Source: Flavobacteriaceae bacterium
GTDB lineage: Bacteria > Bacteroidota > Bacteroidia > Flavobacteriales > Flavobacteriaceae
Assembly: GCA_002702745.1 (NCBI GenBank)
Contig: PABM01000009.1
Coordinates: 1 to 16,509, forward strand
Reading direction: 5' to 3'
Length of the DNA stretch: 16,509 nt
The notes below the pieces were generated by a model. It searched no databases, was not told the DNA's origin, and saw only the letters and a list, made by a program, of their open reading frames with translations. Positions 1 through 7,921 of the stretch are shown in pieces. How positions within the stretch are numbered: position 1 is the first letter of the stretch; each line of letters begins with the position of its first letter. The position numbers were made by a program, and so were the translations under genes.

Positions 1-52
1 GTACAATTTTACAATCTGCACTTCTTTTTTTTACTGATGCTCTTACTTTCAT
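1..52 (-). CDS. rpmJ: 50S ribosomal protein L36 (bL36), 5' part only
   Basis: The reverse strand starts with ATG at 52 and reads MKVRASVKKRSADCKIV before the window edge cuts it after 17 codons. This is the unmistakable N-terminus of L36, a protein of about 38 residues in the large subunit that helps fold 23S rRNA near the factor-binding side. In the zinc-binding form residues 11 and 14 are both Cys. Here residue 11 is Ser and only Cys14 remains, so the zinc site is very likely not formed, as in other Bacteroidota. It lies 3 bases downstream of the infA stop codon, the usual infA-rpmJ order. The C-terminus cannot be seen. Confidence 0.93.
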   Translation of the reverse strand, partial: MKVRASVKKRSADCKIV

Positions 53-55
53 TTT

Positions 56-271
56 TTAAAATCTATAAGTTATTCTTGCCTTAGTTAAATCGTAAGGACT
101 CATTTCTAATTTTACTTTATCACCAGGCAATAATTTAATATAATGCAAACGCATTTTTCCAGAAATATGAGCGGTTACAACATGACCATTTTCTAATTCA
201 ACCCTAAACATTGCATTCGAAAGCGATTCAATAATTGTTCCTTCTTGTTCTATTGGTGCCTGTTTTGCCAT
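56..271 (-). CDS. infA: Translation initiation factor IF-1
   Basis: A 71-residue protein, the normal length of IF-1, consisting of one S1-type OB-fold. Recognisable landmarks are [19 protein letters not shown] (residues 11-29), HISGKMR near residues 35-41 and [21 protein letters not shown] in the C-terminal half. IF-1 binds the 30S A site during initiation and works with IF-2 and IF-3 to select the start codon. The gene follows secY by 12 bases and precedes rpmJ by 3, the standard position at the end of the spc block. No Shine-Dalgarno sequence precedes the ATG; the spacer is AT-rich. Identification by family sequence is secure. Confidence 0.97.
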   Translation of the reverse strand: MAKQAPIEQEGTIIESLSNAMFRVELENGHVVTAHISGKMRLHYIKLLPGDKVKLEMSPYDLTKARITYRF

Positions 272-283
272 ATGAATAATTTT

Positions 284-1648
284 TTATATTGCTGGTTTTC
301 TATCCCTACCTGATTTCATAAGCCCATCGTAATGTTTGTTAAGTAAATATGAATTTACCTGCTGCATAGTATCAATTGCAACACCAACCATAATCAGTAG
401 AGATGTTCCGCCAAAAAACAATGCCCATCCTGCTTGAACATCCATAAACTTAACAACTACTGCAGGAAATACAGCAATAAGAGCTAAGAATAAAGAACCA
501 GGAAGAGTTATATGTGACATAATCGTATCTAGAAGATTTGAAGTATCTGTACCGGGTCTAATTCCAGGAATAAAGCCTCCACTTCTTTTAAGATCGTCAG
601 CAATTTTATTAGTTGGGACAGTTATTGCAGTGTAAAAGTAAGTGAATACTACAATTAAAAGTCCAAATACGATATTATACCAAAGGCCAAATATGTCAGC
701 AAATTCAATTTCCATCCAACTACCAAAAGTAGACATGAATTGAGAATCAACATTTTTAATTGATCCACCTAAAAATGATGGAACGAACATAATTGCTTGA
801 GCAAATATTATAGGCATTACACCTGAAGCATTAAGTCTAAGTGGTATATATTGTCTAGTTCCAGCAACATTTCTGTCAAATCCGCCGGATGCAGTACGTC
901 TTGCGTACTGAACAGCAATTTTTCTTACGGCCAATACAAGCATAACCGATGCTAAAATAATAGCTATCCAAATTACAAGCTCAATAGAAATCATGATTAA
1001 ACCACCATTAGATTCAGTTACTCTTGAAACCCACTCTTGAACAAAAGACTGGGGCATTGTTGCGATAATACCTACCATAATCAGAAGTGAGATGCCATTT
1101 CCAATTCCTTTATCCGTAATTTTTTCTCCAAGCCACATTGCAAAAATACAGCCAGTTACTAATATGATTATTGAGGAAAAGTAGAATATTCCACCTTGAC
1201 CAAGTAGAAAAGCATCCTGTGGAATCCCTAATGCTGGTAAAGCAGTTAAATATGCAGGTGATTGAACCAAACATATTGCTATTGTCAGCCATCTGGTTAT
1301 CTGAGTAATTTTTTTCTGGCCACTCGCGCCTTCTTTTTGTAATTTTTGCAAATAAGGAATAGCAATACCCATCAACTGAACAACAATTGAAGCAGAAATG
1401 TACGGCATAATTCCTAGTGCAAATACAGAAGCATTAGCAAATGCGCCACCAGTAAAAGCATTTAATAAACCCAGAATACCCTGCTCGGTATTTTCAGCAA
1501 TTTGCCCTAATTTCGTTGCATCAATTCCTGGAAGTACAACCTGAGCACCAAATCTGTAAACTAATAACATAGTAAGAGTCAAAAAGATCCTATCTTTTAA
1601 CTCTGTAATTTTCCAGATATTTTTTAATACTTCAATTACCTTATTCAT
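284..1648 (-). CDS. secY: Protein translocase subunit SecY
   Basis: A 454-residue integral inner-membrane protein with about ten hydrophobic segments (for example near residues 22-38, 71-98, 117-137, 153-173, 183-200, 215-242, 274-293, 322-342, 380-402 and 407-425). It forms the SecYEG channel through which SecA or ribosomes push secretory and membrane proteins. Family landmarks are GEKITDKGIGNGISLL (174-189), VQYARR (247-251 region), IPLRLNASGVMPIIFA (268-283), the cytoplasmic loop DDLKRSGGFIPGIRPG (351-366) that contacts SecA or the ribosome, and GGTSLLIMVGVAIDT (413-427). Length is typical of the phylum. It starts 7 bases after rplO and ends 12 bases before infA, so it is co-transcribed with ribosomal genes as in most bacteria. 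Confidence 0.98.
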   Translation of the reverse strand: MNKVIEVLKNIWKITELKDRIFLTLTMLLVYRFGAQVVLPGIDATKLGQIAENTEQGILGLLNAFTGGAFANASVFALGIMPYISASIVVQLMGIAIPYLQKLQKEGASGQKKITQITRWLTIAICLVQSPAYLTALPALGIPQDAFLLGQGGIFYFSSIIILVTGCIFAMWLGEKITDKGIGNGISLLIMVGIIATMPQSFVQEWVSRVTESNGGLIMISIELVIWIAIILASVMLVLAVRKIAVQYARRTASGGFDRNVAGTRQYIPLRLNASGVMPIIFAQAIMFVPSFLGGSIKNVDSQFMSTFGSWMEIEFADIFGLWYNIVFGLLIVVFTYFYTAITVPTNKIADDLKRSGGFIPGIRPGTDTSNLLDTIMSHITLPGSLFLALIAVFPAVVVKFMDVQAGWALFFGGTSLLIMVGVAIDTMQQVNSYLLNKHYDGLMKSGRDRKPAI

Positions 1649-1655
1649 AATTAAT

Positions 1656-2108
1656 TTATATGTTTATCGCTTCTCCTCCAGCAGCTTCTATTGCTGATTT
1701 CGCTGATGCTGTAAACTTGTGAGCTGAAACTTTAACTTTCCCTTTTAATTCTCCTCTACCTAAAATCTTTACAAGTTCGTTTTTACGAACTAATCTTAAG
1801 CTAACCATCGATTCAAAGTCAAGTGTACTTTTAACTTTTTTATTGTCAATTAGGGATTGAATTGTATCAAGGTTAACACCCTGATATTCTACCCTGTTAA
1901 TATTTTTAAATCCAAATTTTGGAATTCTTCTTTGAAGCGGCATTTGACCGCCTTCAAAACCAATTTTTTTAGAGTAACCAGATCTAGATTTAGCTCCTTT
2001 GTGACCTCTTGTAGCAGTACCACCTTTGCCAGAACCTTGTCCTCTACCGACTCTTTTACTATTTTTATTAATTGAACCCTTAGCAGGTTTTAAATTACTT
2101 AAATCCAT
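1656..2108 (-). CDS. rplO: 50S ribosomal protein L15 (uL15)
   Basis: A 150-residue protein with the basic, glycine-rich extension characteristic of L15 (GRGQGSGKGG, TRGHKGAKSRSGYSKK and FEGGQMPLQRRIPKFGFKN within the first 75 residues) and a globular C-terminus ending GGEAINI. L15 is a late-assembling large-subunit protein that threads into 23S rRNA. The start chosen is the ATG at 2108, giving MDLSNLKPAKGS, the usual Bacteroidota beginning. An upstream in-frame ATG at 2126 would add six residues and overlap the end of rpmD by 14 bases, so it is less likely. The chosen start lies 4 bases after the rpmD stop; secY follows 7 bases later. Confidence 0.95.
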   Translation of the reverse strand: MDLSNLKPAKGSINKNSKRVGRGQGSGKGGTATRGHKGAKSRSGYSKKIGFEGGQMPLQRRIPKFGFKNINRVEYQGVNLDTIQSLIDNKKVKSTLDFESMVSLRLVRKNELVKILGRGELKGKVKVSAHKFTASAKSAIEAAGGEAINI

Positions 2109-2112
2109 TTCT

Positions 2113-2289
2113 TTATTTTTCAACACTTATTAAGTGACTAACTTTTTTAATCATTCCTAAAATATTAGGTGTATCCTCATGTTCAATAGTCATACCTAAC
2201 TTTCTTAACCCAAGAGCAGCTAATGTAAGCTTTTGTTTTTTTGTTCTATTGATAGAACTTCTTGTTTGTGTTACTTTAATTTTTGCCAT
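2113..2289 (-). CDS. rpmD: 50S ribosomal protein L30 (uL30)
   Basis: A short frame of 58 codons reads [20 protein letters not shown] at its start, then [20 protein letters not shown], and ends [11 protein letters not shown]. The ferredoxin-like L30 signature is clear: a first strand of the form [10 protein letters not shown], followed by K-x-x-L-x-x-L-G-L-R-K-L (residues 19-32). It is the size expected for bacterial L30 (about 58-60). It sits exactly where L30 belongs, 5 bases after rpsE and 4 bases before rplO. L30 binds 23S rRNA near the 5S rRNA side of the large subunit. The gene is easily missed by gene callers because of its length. Confidence 0.96.
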   Translation of the reverse strand: MAKIKVTQTRSSINRTKKQKLTLAALGLRKLGMTIEHEDTPNILGMIKKVSHLISVEK

Positions 2290-2294
2290 CTCCT

Positions 2295-2819
2295 TTAACC
2301 TTTATATAATTTTTCTAATGTTATACCTCTGTTTTTAGCTATAGTATGTGCATTTTTTAATCTAAGTAATGCATCAAATGTAGCTTTTACAACATTGTGA
2401 GGGTTAGACGATCCTTGAGATTTTGATAGCACATCATGCACACCAACAGCCTCAAGAACGGTTCTCACCGCACCTCCAGCAATAACCCCCGTACCAGGTG
2501 CAGCAGGAATGATATTCACTCTTGCTCCTCCAAATTTACCTTTTTGTTGATGAGGTAAAGTTCCTTTAACTATAGGTATTCTTACTAAATTCTTTTTAGC
2601 ATCCTCGACTGCTTTTGCAATAGCACTAGAAACATCCTTAGACTTTCCTAAGCCATGACCAACAACTCCATTTTCATCTCCAACAACAACAATTGCTGAA
2701 AACCCAAATGTTCTACCCCCTTTAGTAACTTTAGTGACTCTTTGAACCCCTACTAAACTATCTTTAAGCTCAAGGCCTCCCGGTTTTACTCTTTCTACAC
2801 TTTTATAGTTATGATACAT
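2295..2819 (-). CDS. rpsE: 30S ribosomal protein S5 (uS5)
   Basis: A 174-residue S5. The N-terminal double-stranded-RNA-binding-like domain contains [20 protein letters not shown] followed by [22 protein letters not shown] (roughly residues 18-59), and the C-terminal half contains [22 protein letters not shown] (about 106-127) and [16 protein letters not shown]5 lines the mRNA entry channel of the small subunit with S3 and S4 and influences decoding fidelity and helicase activity. The start at 2819 lies 3 bases after the rplR stop (spacer TTT). Length and motifs are ordinary for the family; nothing is missing. Confidence 0.97.
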   Translation of the reverse strand: MYHNYKSVERVKPGGLELKDSLVGVQRVTKVTKGGRTFGFSAIVVVGDENGVVGHGLGKSKDVSSAIAKAVEDAKKNLVRIPIVKGTLPHQQKGKFGGARVNIIPAAPGTGVIAGGAVRTVLEAVGVHDVLSKSQGSSNPHNVVKATFDALLRLKNAHTIAKNRGITLEKLYKG

Positions 2820-2822
2820 AAA

Positions 2823-3179
2823 TTAAAATTTTAATCCACCTTCTCTTGCACCGTCTGCTAAAGATTTAACTCTTCCATGATATAAATATCCAGAACGGTC
2901 AAAAGAAACTTGTTTTATTCCCTTTGAAACAGCTTTTTCAGCAAGTTTTTTACCAACTAATGAAGCAGTTTCAGTTTTATTTCCTTTGGTCTTTGAAATT
3001 TCTTTTTCAGCAGACGAAGATGAAACGATAGTATTACCACTAACATCGTCAATCAATTGAGCATAAATTTCTTTATTACTTCTGAAAACAGATAATCTTG
3101 GATTAGTTTCAGTTCCTGAAACTATTTTCCTGATTCTGTTTTTAATTCTGATTCTTCTATTTTTCTTAGTTAACTTCAT
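2823..3179 (-). CDS. rplR: 50S ribosomal protein L18 (uL18)
   Basis: A 118-residue L18. The very basic N-terminus ([19 protein letters not shown]) leads into the conserved [19 protein letters not shown] (about 28-46), then a Ser-rich segment and the C-terminal [25 protein letters not shown]18 is one of the three 5S-rRNA-binding proteins, with L5 and L25, and carries 5S rRNA into the central protuberance. It lies between rplF (10 bases upstream) and rpsE (3 bases downstream), the canonical spc order. Length is normal for the family. Confidence 0.97.
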   Translation of the reverse strand: MKLTKKNRRIRIKNRIRKIVSGTETNPRLSVFRSNKEIYAQLIDDVSGNTIVSSSSAEKEISKTKGNKTETASLVGKKLAEKAVSKGIKQVSFDRSGYLYHGRVKSLADGAREGGLKF

Positions 3180-3189
3180 AATTTAAAAA

Positions 3190-3732
3190 TTAAGCTTGTT
3201 TTCCTGCTTTTCTTCTTATTTGCTCTCCAACAAATCTTATACCTTTTCCTTTGTATGGTTCAGGTTTTCTGAAAGATCTAATCTTGGCTGCGACCTGTCC
3301 AACTAATTGTTTGTCAAAAGAACTAAGCTTGATAATTGGATTTGATCCTTTTTCAGAGACTGTTTCAACTTTAACTTCGTTTGCTAAATTCATTACTACG
3401 CTGTGTGAAAAACCTAACGCAAGTTCTAGCTTCTGTCCCTGTGCAGACGCACGATATCCAACTCCAACTAACTCCAATTCTTTTGTCCAGCCATGTGAAA
3501 CACCAATAACCATATTGTTGATTAAAGCTCTGTAAAGTCCATGCTTTGATTTATGGTCTTTAGCTTCAGAAGTTCTCTCAACTTTAAGAACACCATCACT
3601 TATTTTAACGATTACGTCAGAAAATTCTTGTTCAATTTCTCCTAATTTACCTTTGACAATAATTTTATTTTCAGAAATTTCAATAGAAACTCCCTCAGGT
3701 ATTATAATCGGATTATTTCCTACTCTAGACAT
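3190..3732 (-). CDS. rplF: 50S ribosomal protein L6 (uL6)
   Basis: A 180-residue L6 beginning MSRVGNNPIIIPEGVSIEI. The two repeated L6 domains are visible: the first includes IIVKGKLGEIEQEF (about 24-37) and the second LELVGVGYRASAQGQKLELALGFSHSV (about 86-112). The C-terminal signature FRKPEPYKGKGIRFVGEQIRRKAGK (about 154-178) is complete. L6 binds the sarcin-ricin-loop side of 23S rRNA near the GTPase-associated centre used by EF-G and EF-Tu. It follows rpsH by 14 bases and precedes rplR by 10. Confidence 0.97.
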   Translation of the reverse strand: MSRVGNNPIIIPEGVSIEISENKIIVKGKLGEIEQEFSDVIVKISDGVLKVERTSEAKDHKSKHGLYRALINNMVIGVSHGWTKELELVGVGYRASAQGQKLELALGFSHSVVMNLANEVKVETVSEKGSNPIIKLSSFDKQLVGQVAAKIRSFRKPEPYKGKGIRFVGEQIRRKAGKQA

Positions 3733-3746
3733 TTTTTTATTTTTTT

Positions 3747-4145
3747 CTAATTAACGTAACAAATTACTTCCCCACCAACATTCTCTGTTTTAGCTTGCTT
3801 AGCAGTCATAACACCTTTAGATGTAGAAACTATAGCAATTCCTAGCCCATTTAAAACTCTTGGTAAATCAGTTGAACTTGAATACTTTCTTAAACCAGGC
3901 TTACTAATTCTAGAAATATTTGTTATTACTGATTCATTATTTTCTTTAGTATACTTTAGGGCAATTTTTATACTACCTTGAGTAGTATCGTCTTCAAATT
4001 TATAACTCAAAATATATCCCTGATCGAATAATATTTTAGTGATTTCTTTCTTAAGATTAGATGCAGGAATAGAGACAACTTTATGATTTGCTCTTATCGC
4101 ATTTCTAACTCTTGTTAAATAATCAGCTATAGGATCTGTATTCAT
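3747..4145 (-). CDS. rpsH: 30S ribosomal protein S8 (uS8)
   Basis: A 132-residue S8 beginning [19 protein letters not shown], the standard N-terminal domain, with [13 protein letters not shown] following and the C-terminal RNA-binding core [37 protein letters not shown] (split here at about residues 98-132). S8 is a primary binder of the central domain of 16S rRNA. In Escherichia coli it is also the translational repressor of the spc operon, acting on a site near rplE. No comparable RNA structure was recognised near rplE here. It lies 18 bases after rpsN and 14 before rplF. Confidence 0.96.
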   Translation of the reverse strand: MNTDPIADYLTRVRNAIRANHKVVSIPASNLKKEITKILFDQGYILSYKFEDDTTQGSIKIALKYTKENNESVITNISRISKPGLRKYSSSTDLPRVLNGLGIAIVSTSKGVMTAKQAKTENVGGEVICYVN

Positions 4146-4163
4146 ATTTTTAATTTTATATTT

Positions 4164-4433
4164 TTACCAACTAGCTTTTTTAACTCCAGGTATTAACCCT
4201 TTATTCGCCATTTCTCTAAAAAGAACCCTAGAAATACCAAAATTTCTCATGTATCCCTTAGGTCTACCAGTTAATTTACATCTGTTATGCATTCTAATCG
4301 GAGAAGCGTTTTTTGGAAGTTTTTGTAAACCTTCATAGTCTCCAACTTCCTTTAAAGCTTTTCTTTTTTCAGCATATTTAGCTACAATTTTTGCTCTTTT
4401 TACTTCACGAGCTTTCATTGATTCTTTAGCCAT
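4164..4433 (-). CDS. rpsN: 30S ribosomal protein S14, zinc-free type (uS14)
   Basis: An 89-residue S14 with the conserved C-terminal half [36 protein letters not shown] and the terminal KKASW. The long form without the paired CxxC motifs is the zinc-independent type; only one Cys remains in the NRCKLTGRP segment. S14 sits in the head of the small subunit and binds the 3' major domain of 16S rRNA with S3 and S10. It starts 21 bases after the rplE stop, a comparatively long spacer for this array, and is followed by rpsH. Confidence 0.96.
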   Translation of the reverse strand: MAKESMKAREVKRAKIVAKYAEKRKALKEVGDYEGLQKLPKNASPIRMHNRCKLTGRPKGYMRNFGISRVLFREMANKGLIPGVKKASW

Positions 4434-4454
4434 AGTATTCTAATTTATTAAAAT

Positions 4455-5222
4455 TTAATTTTCTTTATTATTTTCTTTAATATCCTCTTCAACCTCTGGA
4501 GTCTCATCAACAGAAGCCTCAACCTCTGGTGTCTCCTCAGTAGTAGCCTCAACCTCTGGTGTCTCATCGACAGAAGCCTCAACCTCAAGTGTCTCATCAA
4601 CAGAAGCCTCAACCTCTGGTGTCTCCTCAACAGATGGCTTGGTTTCTACTACTGGTTTTTCATCATTCTCATTTTTCTTTTTGAAAGGTAATCCAAGCTC
4701 ACTTAAAAGCTGCATAGCTTCAATATCAGAATGAGCGCTAGTAACAAATGTTATGTCCATACCTGAAATCTTGTTGATTTTATCAATATTAATTTCAGGG
4801 AAAATAATCTGTTCAGTTACACCCAAATTATAGTTACCTCTCCCATCAAATCCAGTGCTTTTTACCCCGTTGAAGTCCCTAACTCTTGGAAGAGCAGTTG
4901 TAACAAACCTATCAAGAAATTCATACATTCTTTCACCTCTCAGAGTCACTTTTACACCAACTGGCATTCCTTTTCTCAATTTAAATGATGCAACATCCTT
5001 TTTTGACATTGTTGGAATCGCTTTTTGACCCGAGATATCTGTGACTTCATTTAACGCGTGATCAATAAGCTTTTTATCATTTACAGCAGCACCTACACCC
5101 TTGGAAATTACAATTTTCTTAAGCTTTGGTACCTGCATAACATTATCGTAACTAAATTCTTTTGTTAATCTAGAGACAATGCTACTCTTATATTCCTTTT
5201 TTAATCTTGGTGTATAACTCAT
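4455..5222 (-). CDS. rplE: 50S ribosomal protein L5 with an acidic tandem-repeat C-terminal tail
   Basis: Residues 1 to about 183 are a complete L5: [33 protein letters not shown] (31-44), [22 protein letters not shown] (64-85), [10 protein letters not shown] (111-120), [20 protein letters not shown] (125-144) and the end [13 protein letters not shown]5 binds 5S rRNA in the central protuberance and touches the P-site tRNA and S13. Bacterial L5 normally stops near residue 180-187. Here translation continues in frame for about 70 residues, rich in Glu, Val, Thr and Pro, including five decapeptides of the type [10 protein letters not shown] (197-246), then ends [10 protein letters not shown]. 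The reading frame has no interruption and the stop lies just before the rpsN spacer, so this is a true extension rather than a fusion with another gene. Its function is unknown. Confidence 0.96.
   Translation of the reverse strand: MSYTPRLKKEYKSSIVSRLTKEFSYDNVMQVPKLKKIVISKGVGAAVNDKKLIDHALNEVTDISGQKAIPTMSKKDVASFKLRKGMPVGVKVTLRGERMYEFLDRFVTTALPRVRDFNGVKSTGFDGRGNYNLGVTEQIIFPEINIDKINKISGMDITFVTSAHSDIEAMQLLSELGLPFKKKNENDEKPVVETKPSVEETPEVEASVDETLEVEASVDETPEVEATTEETPEVEASVDETPEVEEDIKENNKEN
4485..4650 (-). repeat. Tandem 30-base repeat encoding the L5 decapeptide tail
   Basis: Within the 3' end of rplE a 30-base unit is repeated head to tail with no spacer: full units at 4501-4530, 4531-4560, 4561-4590 and 4591-4620, with partial units on either side. 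Units 4501-4530 and 4591-4620 are identical base for base; the others differ at a few positions. On the coding strand the units give [40 protein letters not shown] and [10 protein letters not shown]. Because the period is ten codons, gain or loss of a unit keeps the frame. Such a structure is prone to copy-number change by slippage or recombination. Confidence 0.93.
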
Positions 5223-5224
5223 AT

Positions 5225-5539
5225 CTATAATACTTCGTCAGATTTCTTTGAATATCTAACTTTTTTATCATTTTCAATTTTAAAACCGACTCTTGTTGTT
5301 TGGCCATCAGATGTTATTAGAGAAATATTAGAAATATCAATAGATAACTCTTTTTCTGTAATTCCACCTTTTGGATTATTTGAATTAGGCTTGTTATGTT
5401 TTTTTACAACATTTACGCCTTCAACAATAGCTCTATTCTTACTAGCAAATACTCTCAGGACTTTACCCTGGTTACCTTTCTGATTTCCAGCAATAACCTT
5501 AACGATATCTCCAGTTTTAATTTTTAATTTTCTACTCAT
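5225..5539 (-). CDS. rplX: 50S ribosomal protein L24 (uL24)
   Basis: A 104-residue L24 with the KOW motif at the N-terminus ([20 protein letters not shown], residues 6-25), then [27 protein letters not shown]. It is an early assembly protein that initiates large-subunit folding at the 5' end of 23S rRNA, near the exit tunnel. The stop TAG is followed after two bases by the ATG of rplE, suggesting coupled translation. It starts 10 bases after rplN. Length is normal for the family. Confidence 0.97.
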   Translation of the reverse strand: MSRKLKIKTGDIVKVIAGNQKGNQGKVLRVFASKNRAIVEGVNVVKKHNKPNSNNPKGGITEKELSIDISNISLITSDGQTTRVGFKIENDKKVRYSKKSDEVL

Positions 5540-5549
5540 ACAAATATTT

Positions 5550-5918
5550 TTAAAGTACCTCAGGTGCTAATGAAACAATTTTCATAAACTTCTTATCTCT
5601 AAGCTCTCTTGCTACAGGTCCGAAAACTCTAGTACCTTTCATTTCACCAGATGAATCTAGCAATACGCATGCGTTATCATCAAACCTTATATATGATCCG
5701 TCTTTTCTTCTAACCTCTTTAGTCGTTCTGATAACTACTGCAGAAGATACAGCTCCTTTCTTCACCATTCCGTTAGGAGTAGCTGATTTAACAGAAACAA
5801 CAATTTTATCTCCAATTGAAGCATATCTTCTTTTTGTACCACCAAGAACTCTTATAGTAAGAACTTCCTTAGCTCCGGTATTATCAGCAACTTTTAATCT
5901 TGATTCTTGTTGTAACAT
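5550..5918 (-). CDS. rplN: 50S ribosomal protein L14 (uL14)
   Basis: A 122-residue L14, exactly the usual length. Signature segments are [19 protein letters not shown] (1-19), [15 protein letters not shown] (23-37), [16 protein letters not shown] and the C-terminal [29 protein letters not shown] region. L14 lies at the subunit interface and forms intersubunit bridges with 16S rRNA; it is also the docking site of the silencing factor RsfS. Its ATG follows the rpsQ stop by two bases in the arrangement AAA-TAA-TT-ATG, one of three such identical junctions in this array. Confidence 0.97.
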   Translation of the reverse strand: MLQQESRLKVADNTGAKEVLTIRVLGGTKRRYASIGDKIVVSVKSATPNGMVKKGAVSSAVVIRTTKEVRRKDGSYIRFDDNACVLLDSSGEMKGTRVFGPVARELRDKKFMKIVSLAPEVL

Positions 5919-5920
5919 AA

Positions 5921-6178
5921 TTATTTAGCTCTTTCAATTATTTCTACTAGTCTCCAACATTTTGACCTACTAATTGGTCTTGTTTCCATTATCTTCACTC
6001 TATCTCCAATATTGCAATCATTCTTTTCATCATGAGCAACATATTTTTTGGTTTTTAAAACGAATTTTCCGTACATAGGGTGTTTAACCTTTTTTACCTC
6101 AGAAACTACAATAGATTTCTGCATTTTGTTACTCGTAACAACCCCAATTCTTTCTTTTCTTAAATTTCTTTTTTCCAT
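5921..6178 (-). CDS. rpsQ: 30S ribosomal protein S17 (uS17)
   Basis: An 85-residue S17 reading [20 protein letters not shown] at the start, followed by [40 protein letters not shown] and [22 protein letters not shown]. The OB-fold and the [19 protein letters not shown] signature are complete. S17 is a primary binder of the 5' domain of 16S rRNA. The start chosen is the ATG at 6178, matching the usual Bacteroidota N-terminus; an in-frame TTG two codons upstream (6184) is the only alternative and less likely. The start lies 15 bases after the rpmC stop. Confidence 0.95.
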   Translation of the reverse strand: MEKRNLRKERIGVVTSNKMQKSIVVSEVKKVKHPMYGKFVLKTKKYVAHDEKNDCNIGDRVKIMETRPISRSKCWRLVEIIERAK

Positions 6179-6193
6179 ATTCAATAGAATAAA

Positions 6194-6385
6194 TTAATTG
6201 TCGTCTCTTTTGTTTAATTCTGTCATGATTCTAGCTATAGATTTTCTTACAGCTTTAATCTGAATTGGATTTTCCAATGGAGACACAGCATGAGCCATCT
6301 TAAGCTCATTGTATTTCTTTTTATTTTCAACGAGCTGTTCATTAAGCTCTTCATTTGATAATTTTACTACTTCCTGTTGCTTCAT
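6194..6385 (-). CDS. rpmC: 50S ribosomal protein L29 (uL29)
   Basis: A 63-residue protein that is almost entirely two long helices, as expected for L29. Visible signatures are KLSNEELNEQLVENKKKYNELK (about 8-29; a coiled-coil-like run) and NPIQIKAVRKSIARIMTELNKR (about 39-60). L29 sits beside the polypeptide exit with L23, where the signal recognition particle and trigger factor dock. It follows rplP by 10 bases and precedes rpsQ by 15. Confidence 0.96.
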   Translation of the reverse strand: MKQQEVVKLSNEELNEQLVENKKKYNELKMAHAVSPLENPIQIKAVRKSIARIMTELNKRDDN

Positions 6386-6395
6386 ATTTTCAATA

Positions 6396-6815
6396 TTATG
6401 ATTCGTAATCTCTGGCGATTATAAATTTTGTTTTGACAGGTAGCTTCTGAGCAGCAAGCCTCAAAGCCTCTTTTGCAATACCTATAGGGACTCCACCTAC
6501 TTCAAAAAGTATTCTACCTGGTTTAACAACAGCAGCCCAATATTCAACAGCACCTTTACCTTTACCCATACGAACTTCTAGGGGTTTTTTAGTAATCGGT
6601 TTATCTGGAAAAATTTTGATCCAAAGTTGACCTTCCCTTTTCATGTATCTTGTTGCCGCAATCCTTGCTGCTTCAATTTGTCTTGAGGTTAAAAAGTTAG
6701 AATCAAGAGACTTAATTCCAAACATTCCATTAGAAAGCCTATGACCTCTACCAGAATTACCTTTCATTCTACCTTTTTGAACCTTACGATATTTAGTTTT
6801 TTTCGGTTGTAACAT
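6396..6815 (-). CDS. rplP: 50S ribosomal protein L16 (uL16)
   Basis: A 139-residue L16 beginning [19 protein letters not shown] and continuing with [25 protein letters not shown] (about 33-57), [24 protein letters not shown] (65-88) and the C-terminal [31 protein letters not shown]. All parts of the family are present. L16 organises the A-site tRNA and peptidyl-transferase region and joins late in 50S assembly. It starts 6 bases after rpsC (spacer TCAGCG, one of the few spacers here with several G/C bases). Confidence 0.97.
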   Translation of the reverse strand: MLQPKKTKYRKVQKGRMKGNSGRGHRLSNGMFGIKSLDSNFLTSRQIEAARIAATRYMKREGQLWIKIFPDKPITKKPLEVRMGKGKGAVEYWAAVVKPGRILFEVGGVPIGIAKEALRLAAQKLPVKTKFIIARDYES

Positions 6816-6821
6816 CGCTGA

Positions 6822-7517
6822 TTAATTTCTTTTTCTTCTGTTATTTTTACCTTGTTTCTTCGAAAGACCTACAAGTGGATTTAAATCTCTCTTTCCGTAA
6901 ACCTCACCCTTCATAATCCAAACTTTTATTCCTATTCTTCCATAAGTAGTATGTGCTTCAACCATTGCATAATCAATATCAGCTCTAAATGTTGAAAGTG
7001 GAATTCTTCCCTCTTTATAGTGCTCACTTCTCGCCATTTCAGCTCCATTTAATCTACCACTAATTTGTATTTTAATACCCTCAGCATTCATCCTAATAGA
7101 AGCTGCGATAGCCATCTTAATTGCTCTCTTGTATGAAATCCTATTTTCTATTTGTCTTGCAACACTTGATGCTACAAGAAAGGCATCTAATTCAGGTCTT
7201 TTAATCTCATAAATATTCAATTGAATATCCTTCGCTGTAATTTTCTTTAACTCTTCTTTTAATTTATCAACTTCTTGACCTCCTTTACCAATAATAATTC
7301 CAGGTCTTGCAGTAGTAATTGTGATAGTTACAATCTTCAAGGTTCTTTCAATTATTACTCTTGAAATACTTGCTTTGGCCAAACGAGCATGAACATATTT
7401 TCTGATTTTCTGATCCTCAGCTAATTTATCTCCATAATCATTACCACCATACCAGTTAGACTCCCATCCTCTGATTATGCCAATTCTATTTCCTATTGGA
7501 TTTGTTTTTTGTCCCAT
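6822..7517 (-). CDS. rpsC: 30S ribosomal protein S3 (uS3)
   Basis: A 231-residue S3 beginning [20 protein letters not shown]. The type-2 KH domain is visible with its GxxG loop GKGG at residues 77-80 (in [13 protein letters not shown]). The C-terminal domain carries [31 protein letters not shown] and [17 protein letters not shown]3 lies at the mRNA entry tunnel with S4 and S5 and contributes to unwinding of structured mRNA. It ends with a basic tail ([12 protein letters not shown]). The start lies 4 bases after the rplV stop. Confidence 0.97.
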   Translation of the reverse strand: MGQKTNPIGNRIGIIRGWESNWYGGNDYGDKLAEDQKIRKYVHARLAKASISRVIIERTLKIVTITITTARPGIIIGKGGQEVDKLKEELKKITAKDIQLNIYEIKRPELDAFLVASSVARQIENRISYKRAIKMAIAASIRMNAEGIKIQISGRLNGAEMARSEHYKEGRIPLSTFRADIDYAMVEAHTTYGRIGIKVWIMKGEVYGKRDLNPLVGLSKKQGKNNRRKRN

Positions 7518-7521
7518 TTAT

Positions 7522-7917
7522 TTAATTACTTTGAGTATTATCTTTAGTATTCAGCACGATTGTCACATGATTAGATCTTTTTCTAATTCTATGTGCTCTT
7601 CCTTGTGGTGCTGGTCTAATTCTTTTCAACATTGATGCACTATCTACTTTTATCTCATGTATATATAAGTTTGCATCTTCTATATTCACTTCCTTATTTT
7701 TTGCCTGCCAGTTTGAAATCGCAGATAATAATAACTTTTCAAGCTTTCTAGAAGCCTCCTTCTGACTAAATCTAAAAATATCTAAAGCTTGATCAACGCT
7801 CTTACCTCTTACTAAGTCAGCAACGATTCTCATCTTTCTTGGTGAAGTAGGGCAATTGTTAAGCTTTGCAATAGCTATATTGTTATTTTCTTTCATATTT
7901 TCTCGAGTAACAGCCAT
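7522..7917 (-). CDS. rplV: 50S ribosomal protein L22 (uL22)
   Basis: Taking the ATG at 7917 gives a 131-residue protein starting [20 protein letters not shown], followed by [19 protein letters not shown] (21-39), [20 protein letters not shown] and the beta-hairpin region ending [20 protein letters not shown]22 contacts all domains of 23S rRNA, and its hairpin lines the exit tunnel near the macrolide site. The frame is open further upstream to an ATG at 7986, but that would put 65 bases inside rpsS and add residues unlike any L22. A third option is the ATG at 7896. With 7917 the gene follows rpsS by 4 bases. It ends with NTQSN, a tail typical of flavobacterial L22. Confidence 0.95.
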   Translation of the reverse strand: MAVTRENMKENNNIAIAKLNNCPTSPRKMRIVADLVRGKSVDQALDIFRFSQKEASRKLEKLLLSAISNWQAKNKEVNIEDANLYIHEIKVDSASMLKRIRPAPQGRAHRIRKRSNHVTIVLNTKDNTQSN

Positions 7918-7921
7918 AGTT

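Noticed and set aside
1857..2075. Plus-strand open frame opposite rplO
   Set aside because: Antisense shadow of a certain ribosomal gene with no recognisable protein features.
2109..2126. Upstream start for rplO at 2126
   Set aside because: Would overlap the end of rpmD; the ATG at 2108 gives the usual MDLSNLKPA start.
3251..3535. Plus-strand open frame opposite rplF
   Set aside because: Antisense shadow of rplF; composition follows the complementary codons.
4448..4630. A 60-codon frame on the minus strand rich in Arg and Leu
   Set aside because: It is the repeat region of rplE read in another frame, which gives a monotonous [14 protein letters not shown] sequence; no independent support.
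4485..4650. Regular 30-base repeats resembling a CRISPR array
   Set aside because: The units are directly adjacent with no spacers, lie in frame in rplE and encode a decapeptide; no cas genes are present.
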